A stretch of DNA of 32,067 bases from Chloroflexota bacterium (lineage in GTDB: Bacteria; Chloroflexota; Dehalococcoidia; Lucifugimonadales; JADFKI01): contig JACZVF010000005.1 of NCBI GenBank assembly GCA_022572805.1, forward strand, positions 1 through 32,067, written 5' to 3'. Below are positions 26,702-32,067 of the stretch, one piece after another; the stretch's first letter is position 1, and each line of letters starts with the position of its first letter. A program made the position numbers and the translations under genes. The notes below the pieces were generated by a model that was given only the letters and a program-made list of their open reading frames with translations, searched no databases and was not told the origin of the DNA.

Positions 26702-28606
26702 ATGAGATTACGTCCGAGCGTTTTTGTGGTAGGAATTGTGGCCTTAGCAGTATCGGCATGCGGACAGGGTGTTCCCTCTGATTCGGCACCTTCCGTTATC
26801 CCAAGCCCCATTCTGTCACCGACTGCCTCACCAACGGCGCCTCCTACAACAGTCTCTGTGAATCCGGTCGGCGCCCGCATTATGGGAGCGCCTCCGGAAA
26901 CCGCAACGGACCCTCCCGCGCCGGTAGGTCCGGTAGAAATCCCAACAATTAGAACTTTTGCCGTGGGAGCCCTCCCTTCGGGCATCATATTTGATGGCGA
27001 ATCTATGCTCATTGTCAATCAGGATGACGATAGCATGACGAGACTAAACCTGGATGGGACGGAGAACTGGACCAGGCCGCTCCACACCTATCCGCGTACC
27101 CTGGCTTTCGACGGTCAATCCATATGGGCTGGAACCTACTTCGCCATTCGGAAAATGTCGCCGGAAGCCGAAGTTCAGGGAGTATATGCCGCCGGGAGGC
27201 ATCCAGTAGCAATGGTCTATGGTGGCGGATACATCTGGATTGCCAACGACGAGGACGACACAGTGTCACGTTTTGAGCCTGACGGCAAGGTTATGTCCAT
27301 TCCTGTAGGCTCTAGTCCTGTTGCCCTGGCCTTCGATGGCATCGCGTTATGGGTAGCCAACCAAGGTGATGACACTGTGTCCAAGATTTCAGCGGATGGT
27401 GAGGTTCTGGGCACATATCCAACCGGGGACGCTCCCAAGGGACTCGCAGTTGGTGGAGACCACATTTGGGTAACCAACACATTTGACGCAACGGTATCCA
27501 AGTTAACGTTGGATGGCGATGTCGTGGGGACTTTCACGGTAGGAAGTCTGCCTGCAAGTATAGTATCCGACGGCCAATCGGTCTGGATAGCAAACCGGGA
27601 TGACCGGAGTGTTTCCAGAGTAGGGTTTAACGGGGAAAACCTGGGGACGTTTCACCTGGGTAAGATTCCCGGTGAATTGGCTTACGACGGAGCATCGGTC
27701 TGGGTTACCCACCCTAATCGGGCGGCCGTGTCAAAGCTTAGCCTGGAAGGCGCAACTGCTTCGACATATCGCGTTGGCAACGCCCCTGTGCCCGTTGTAT
27801 TCGATGGTGACTATATATGGGTGGCGAACGCACTTGACGGCACGGTATCCAAGCTGGCATTGGACGGTGAAATCATCGGAACGTTCACAGTCGGAAGCGA
27901 GCCTAACGTGATGGTGTTCGACGGAGAAGCGATCTGGACAGCCAACCGTAATGACGCAACGGTCTCCAAGCTCGGCCTCGATGGAGAAGCCCTGGGTACT
28001 TTTCCTGTGGGTCCAATTCCGGAGGCGATAACCTTTGACGGTTCGAAAATCTGGGTATCTTCCTACGTCGAGAACACAGCAATTGGGATTGGGAAGGACG
28101 GTGAAGTTCTGGACATCATCAATCCAGGCACAGCACCAATTGACCTGTACTTCGACGGAGAATTTCTTTGGGGCGCAAACGCGCACACAGACACCGTGAC
28201 GAAGCTTACCCTGGCGGGTGAAACGGTCGGCGTGTATCCGGTGGGCGACGTACCGATGGCCATCACTGATGATGGGGACAACATCTGGGTAGCGAATTGG
28301 AGAGAAAACACTGTCAGCAAGCTTAGTCAAGACGGAAGAGAGCTCGGACGTTACCCGGCTGGTTTTCTGCCATTCGACTCAGTGCTGGAACGAGCAGGGG
28401 AGCTTCCCTTTGCCCTGTTCTTCGATGGCGAACACATCTGGGTTGCCAACAGCGGCCATGGCACGATCTCCAAGAAGACCAGGGATGGCGAGACTATTGC
28501 AATCTATCCGGTGGGCGTAGGTGCGGCGAGCTTCGCGTATGATGGCGCGTCCATATGGATTTCCAATACCAGCGATGACACGGTGACGAAATTGACCCTG
28601 CCCTAG
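26702..28606 (+). CDS. Lipoprotein with 14 YVTN/NHL-like beta-propeller repeats
   Basis: Lipobox LAVSAC, Ser/Pro/Thr-rich linker, then ~39 aa repeats of the form VGxxPxxLxFDGxxIWVANxxDxTVSKLxLDGExxGTFP running to the C-terminus. Confidence 0.9.
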   Translation: MRLRPSVFVVGIVALAVSACGQGVPSDSAPSVIPSPILSPTASPTAPPTTVSVNPVGARIMGAPPETATDPPAPVGPVEIPTIRTFAVGALPSGIIFDGESMLIVNQDDDSMTRLNLDGTENWTRPLHTYPRTLAFDGQSIWAGTYFAIRKMSPEAEVQGVYAAGRHPVAMVYGGGYIWIANDEDDTVSRFEPDGKVMSIPVGSSPVALAFDGIALWVANQGDDTVSKISADGEVLGTYPTGDAPKGLAVGGDHIWVTNTFDATVSKLTLDGDVVGTFTVGSLPASIVSDGQSVWIANRDDRSVSRVGFNGENLGTFHLGKIPGELAYDGASVWVTHPNRAAVSKLSLEGATASTYRVGNAPVPVVFDGDYIWVANALDGTVSKLALDGEIIGTFTVGSEPNVMVFDGEAIWTANRNDATVSKLGLDGEALGTFPVGPIPEAITFDGSKIWVSSYVENTAIGIGKDGEVLDIINPGTAPIDLYFDGEFLWGANAHTDTVTKLTLAGETVGVYPVGDVPMAITDDGDNIWVANWRENTVSKLSQDGRELGRYPAGFLPFDSVLERAGELPFALFFDGEHIWVANSGHGTISKKTRDGETIAIYPVGVGAASFAYDGASIWISNTSDDTVTKLTLP

Positions 28607-28642
28607 TGCAAAATCAGGAGACTATATCGGCATTCGTAGGGG

Positions 28643-28734
28643 CCGCGCCAACCTTAGTCTCCCCTCTCCAGTTACAGCAGGCAAAGGAGGGGAGAAGTCC
28701 AATTTCACTTTGACTCGCAAGTTCGTTGGCGCGG
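28643..28734. repeat. Nested inverted repeat (structured intergenic element)
   Basis: Outer arms ccgcgccaac (28643-28652) / gttggcgcgg (28725-28734). Inner arms tctcccctc (28658-28666) / gaggggaga (28687-28695). Confidence 0.6.
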
Positions 28735-28794
28735 TAACAGCATCTATTCTTGTAAGCATAAAGATTGATGTAAGCAGGGTCTTCTAGCGAATCA

Positions 28795-29205
28795 CTAATC
28801 CCCGCCTCTCCAAATCCTGATAACGCCAACAACAATGGGAGGAATATTGCCACCTATGACCGCTCCTCCTACAAGGCTGCGGAGCTCTGCGATACCCGGC
28901 ATTCCTCCCATGATAAATACAGTGCTGCCGTAAAGCATCCCACCCCACGCGCCCCCTATTGCCCCTAAAATGCCAAGGGTTATTATGAAGAGAATATGTA
29001 ATTTGGGGGAGTCGGGATTGATCCATCCGAGAGCGCCCCCCAGTCCCGCCCCCAACCCGATTGAGAACACTGTGACGGTGGGCGTCAGATGGACAACCAA
29101 CAACCGGGTGATAACGAATACTATGGCTGCCAAGAAAAAGGCGAGGGAGATGCCGAGACCAAACCGCACGACAAGTATCAACCATTTGTCGGTGATCAGA
29201 CGCAT
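28795..29205 (-). CDS. Small Gly-rich multi-TM membrane protein, unknown function
   Basis: 136 aa with hydrophobic segments and repeated GxxxG-like motifs (GLGAGLGGALGWINPD; GILGAIGGAWGGMLYGSTVFIMGGMPGIAELRSLVGGAVIGGNI). Conserved paralog at 26349. Confidence 0.75.
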   Translation of the reverse strand: MRLITDKWLILVVRFGLGISLAFFLAAIVFVITRLLVVHLTPTVTVFSIGLGAGLGGALGWINPDSPKLHILFIITLGILGAIGGAWGGMLYGSTVFIMGGMPGIAELRSLVGGAVIGGNIPPIVVGVIRIWRGGD

Positions 29206-29235
29206 CTCAAAAGACGGGAAGTTGGATTATTCCCA

Positions 29236-30135
29236 CTATATCTGCCGCAATCTTGGGTCCAGGCGGTCTCTCAACCAGTCCCCCATAAAGTTGAGAGACA
29301 TGACGACGAGGAATATGGCCGTGCCCGGCATCACGGTGATCCACCAACTCGTCCTGAGGTGGTCCCGACCCTCGGAGATCATAAGTCCCCAGGCAGGCGT
29401 CGGGGCGGGAATACCTGCTCCCAGAAAACTTAGGGTGGCTTCAGTTAGTATCAGACTCCCCACGTTGAGGGTTGCGATGACTACCATGGTGTTGAGAACG
29501 CCCGGCAAGATGTGCTTAACCAAAATGCGTGGTGTGGACGCCCCGGAAACCTTGGCCAAAGCTACGTAATCACGGGTCTTTAAGGTAAGCACCTCGGCCC
29601 GTATGTTGCGCACAAATAAACTCCAGGATACCATTGCCAGCACGCCCATCATGGTGATTACGCTCTGCCCGAATATAATGACCACGACAAGGGCTACTAA
29701 GAGGAAAGGCAAAGCTAGCCAGACGTCCACAATACGGGCAACCACTTCGTCTGCGATGCCGCCGTACCACCCGGCCACCAGGCCTAGTGTGGACCCGATA
29801 AGTATGCCGCTAGCGAGAGCTACTGCAGCTACCATAAGCGAGATTCGGGAACCGTGAATTATACGGCTAAGTATATCGCGCCCCACGTGGTCGGTCCCAA
29901 GGATGAACTTGGCGCTGCCTCCCTCGGTCCACATGGGGCCAACCTGTCTTTCCCGAAGGGACTGCTTCAGCGGGCTATGTGGTGCGACCAGCGGGGCGAA
30001 GATCGCCCCCAACACCAAAACCGACAGGACGAAAATAGGGAAAACAGGCCACCGTCGAATGAAACCAAAGGCGCGGGCAGGCGCGCCGCTCCAGCCTTTA
30101 GGCGCTTGTCCCAAGATTATGCTCGAGTTGGCCAT
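29236..30135 (-). CDS. Peptide/nickel-type ABC transporter permease (DppC-like), cluster 2
   Basis: ILGTDHVGRDILSRIIHGSRISLMVAAVAL, LKTRDYVALAKVSGASTPRILVKHILPGVLNT; close to 21892..22848. Confidence 0.93.
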   Translation of the reverse strand: MANSSIILGQAPKGWSGAPARAFGFIRRWPVFPIFVLSVLVLGAIFAPLVAPHSPLKQSLRERQVGPMWTEGGSAKFILGTDHVGRDILSRIIHGSRISLMVAAVALASGILIGSTLGLVAGWYGGIADEVVARIVDVWLALPFLLVALVVVIIFGQSVITMMGVLAMVSWSLFVRNIRAEVLTLKTRDYVALAKVSGASTPRILVKHILPGVLNTMVVIATLNVGSLILTEATLSFLGAGIPAPTPAWGLMISEGRDHLRTSWWITVMPGTAIFLVVMSLNFMGDWLRDRLDPRLRQI

Positions 30136-30155
30136 CTAATATCCCTTGGTTTTGC

Positions 30156-31094
30156 TTATGAATACCGGATTCGCGGGTCTACCCAGGCGTACAACATGTC
30201 GGCCAAGAAGTTTACGACTAAGTAAATCACGCTGAATACCAACACAGCTCCCATAAGCAAAGGAAAGTCGTTGTTGTTAACAGCCTCCAGCAGAGCTACC
30301 CTACCGATTCCTGGCCAGGCAAACACGACCTCGGCCACAACGGCCCCGTTTAACAGGCCTGCCAGAAGAACGAAAGAAAACGTGAGGGGAGGAATTATAG
30401 CATTCTTGAAGGCGTGCTTCCACACCACCACGGAGGACGATACGCCCTTGGCCCGAGCCAGCTTGATGTATTCTGAGTCCAGCACTTCCAGCATTGCGGA
30501 GCGGGTAATACGGAGATATGCCGCAGCCGATGCCCACCCAATAGTGATTGCGGGCAAAATGAAATGCTTGATGCTTATACCGTCCCCTTTGAAGGCGGCC
30601 GGGAGCCACTCAAGCTGCACGGCGAATATAAGAATGAGTACGATTCCCACCGCGAAGGGAGGTATGGACTGTCCGAAAAGCGCGAAGACCCTACCGATAT
30701 AGTCCCATGCAGTGCCCCTCTTCACAGCAGATAATATCCCCAACGGGACTCCAACGATAGTCGCTAAAAGCCAGCCGGCGAAGGCCAATTGAAACGTGGC
30801 GCCAATCTTTTGTCTGATCACTCTGGCTACTGGTTGCTCTGCCAGTAGTGTTCTGCCCATGTCGCCTCTGACTATTTGACCAAGCCAGCGGACGTACTGG
30901 ACCACCAGAGGCTTATCCGTGCCCAGGTGCTTTCGCAGGCCGTCCAGATATTCCTCGGTCGATCCATATCCGGCCGGCTTGGCGTATAACAGCACGGGAT
31001 CTCCCGCCAACCTGGATAGAGAGAACACCACCGCCGTAGCACCAATCATAGATATGAATACGAATACTAATCTTCTGAGTAGGAATTTACCCAT
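30156..31094 (-). CDS. Peptide/nickel-type ABC transporter permease (DppB-like), cluster 2
   Basis: ITRSAMLEVLDSEYIKLARAKGVSSSVVVWKHAFKNAIIPPLTF, FAWPGIGRVALLEAVNNNDFP. Confidence 0.93.
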   Translation of the reverse strand: MGKFLLRRLVFVFISMIGATAVVFSLSRLAGDPVLLYAKPAGYGSTEEYLDGLRKHLGTDKPLVVQYVRWLGQIVRGDMGRTLLAEQPVARVIRQKIGATFQLAFAGWLLATIVGVPLGILSAVKRGTAWDYIGRVFALFGQSIPPFAVGIVLILIFAVQLEWLPAAFKGDGISIKHFILPAITIGWASAAAYLRITRSAMLEVLDSEYIKLARAKGVSSSVVVWKHAFKNAIIPPLTFSFVLLAGLLNGAVVAEVVFAWPGIGRVALLEAVNNNDFPLLMGAVLVFSVIYLVVNFLADMLYAWVDPRIRYS

Positions 31095-31115
31095 AGAGGT
31101 CCGCCTGCGTTAACC

Positions 31116-31156
31116 AGTACGTGGCCCGGCTGTATTCTGAAGCCGGGCCACGTACT
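31116..31156 (-). terminator. Strong hairpin between SBP and permease genes, cluster 2
   Basis: Perfect 16 bp inverted repeat agtacgtggcccggct-gtattctga-agccgggccacgtact. Confidence 0.75.
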
Positions 31157-31189
31157 TACCCTAAGCGTCTGTGTTATCTACTCAGAGCA

Positions 31190-32067
31190 CTACGGCAGTT
31201 CGATGAACTCGAAATCGCCCCACGTCGAGAAGAGAGACTCATTCATAGGCCAATCGGCGATAGAGTTCGTGTTATAGACAACGGGGTTAGGCATATTCAA
31301 TATGCCAAACGTTACGGCCTGGTCGAACATGTAATCGGCCATCACGTTGTTCAGTTCAACCCGCTTTGCCCTGTCCGGCTCGGCGGCTACTTTAAGCCAC
31401 GTCTCGGCAATCAGGGGGACCTCGATGCCCTCTGAGTACCCACCGCGGGTAAGGCTGGTTAATTCCTGCCCTTTGGGCCAGTCCCACGGCCAGGTAGTCT
31501 TACCATCGTCGCCGTCGAACAGGAATGGAAGCGTGGTGGACCGGGCCACAATCGTGGGACGGAAGACGGAGTAGTTGAACTTCTGCACGGTAGTGTCGAT
31601 GCCTATTTCCAACAACATGCCGGATACGGCATCAGCAATCTCCCTGCGTAGACCCTGATAGTCAGCGTTGGCGAAAAGCGGCATCTCGAATCTTATGCCG
31701 TTAGCCCTACGGGGATTGCCGGACTCGTCCAACATCCTTTCGGCCAAGGCCGGGTCGTATTCGTATTCCCACTTGCTCTGCCATTCGGGGGCAGTGGTGC
31801 TGAATATCGATAGGTGAGCGGGGGACCCTAGTCCGCCCAGGAGTTCCTCGTTGAGAAGGTCCCTGTCGATAGCCCTGGCCATCGCGTTGCGCACCAGTTT
31901 CGCTTCTGCGAGGTCGGCAGGGTCTGCCGGGTTGCCTACCCACGGAACATCACGCATATATACAGCCGTGGTATCCAGCGGCTCACCGGTGACGATGTGA
32001 TGGGTCTCCCAGAGGTTACCGGGGAAAACCATTGAATTTATGCCCCGCAGCCCCGTAGTTGCTGTTG
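31190..32067 (-). CDS. Family-5 extracellular solute-binding protein, cluster 2, N-terminus beyond window
   Basis: NPADPADLAEAKLVRNAMARAIDRDLLNEELL, EWQSKWEYEYDPALAERMLDESG. The frame stays open past the called ATG (TATTGLRGINSMVFPG) to the window edge. Confidence 0.9.
   Translation of the reverse strand, partial: TATTGLRGINSMVFPGNLWETHHIVTGEPLDTTAVYMRDVPWVGNPADPADLAEAKLVRNAMARAIDRDLLNEELLGGLGSPAHLSIFSTTAPEWQSKWEYEYDPALAERMLDESGNPRRANGIRFEMPLFANADYQGLRREIADAVSGMLLEIGIDTTVQKFNYSVFRPTIVARSTTLPFLFDGDDGKTTWPWDWPKGQELTSLTRGGYSEGIEVPLIAETWLKVAAEPDRAKRVELNNVMADYMFDQAVTFGILNMPNPVVYNTNSIADWPMNESLFSTWGDFEFIELP

Noticed and set aside
26702-28606. Periodic DNA repeats here and in the collagen tract as possible CRISPR arrays
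   Set aside because: Periodicity (~117 bp and 9 bp) follows coding repeats, with no identical direct repeats separated by unique spacers and no cas genes.

Overview
A 32 kb bacterial chromosomal window with moderately high GC. The gene content suggests a Chloroflexota-like organism, but that is inference only. It encodes: a UbiE/MenG-type methyltransferase cut by the left edge; an HtrA-like protease; a YihY/BrkB membrane protein; two paralogous alpha/beta hydrolases; a collagen-like lipoprotein fused to an amidohydrolase-fold domain; a large secreted BACON-like protein; a divergent PEP-carboxykinase-like protein; a class V aminotransferase; FtsH; a winged-helix response-regulator-like protein; an ilvE-like / 2-oxoacid dehydrogenase E1a-E1b-E2 / lipB cassette; and two family-5 peptide-type ABC transporter clusters (SBP + two permeases) flanking a 14-repeat beta-propeller lipoprotein. 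Main observations: (i) the collagen / amidohydrolase fusion appears to have lost its metal ligands (HxH to KxQ, C-terminal Asp to Gly); (ii) a pair of ~140 bp MITE-like elements with ~15 bp terminal inverted repeats, in opposite orientation, one of them inside the 2-oxoacid dehydrogenase operon; (iii) a 14-repeat (2x7) beta-propeller; (iv) perfect 16 bp hairpins of unrelated sequence at the same SBP/permease junction in both ABC clusters; (v) a Gly-rich membrane protein with a frameshifted pseudogene paralog; (vi) two genes whose conserved N-termini lack a canonical start codon. No tRNA, rRNA, CRISPR array or transposase was recognised. All calls come from reading the sequence and the supplied ORFs; no searches were run.
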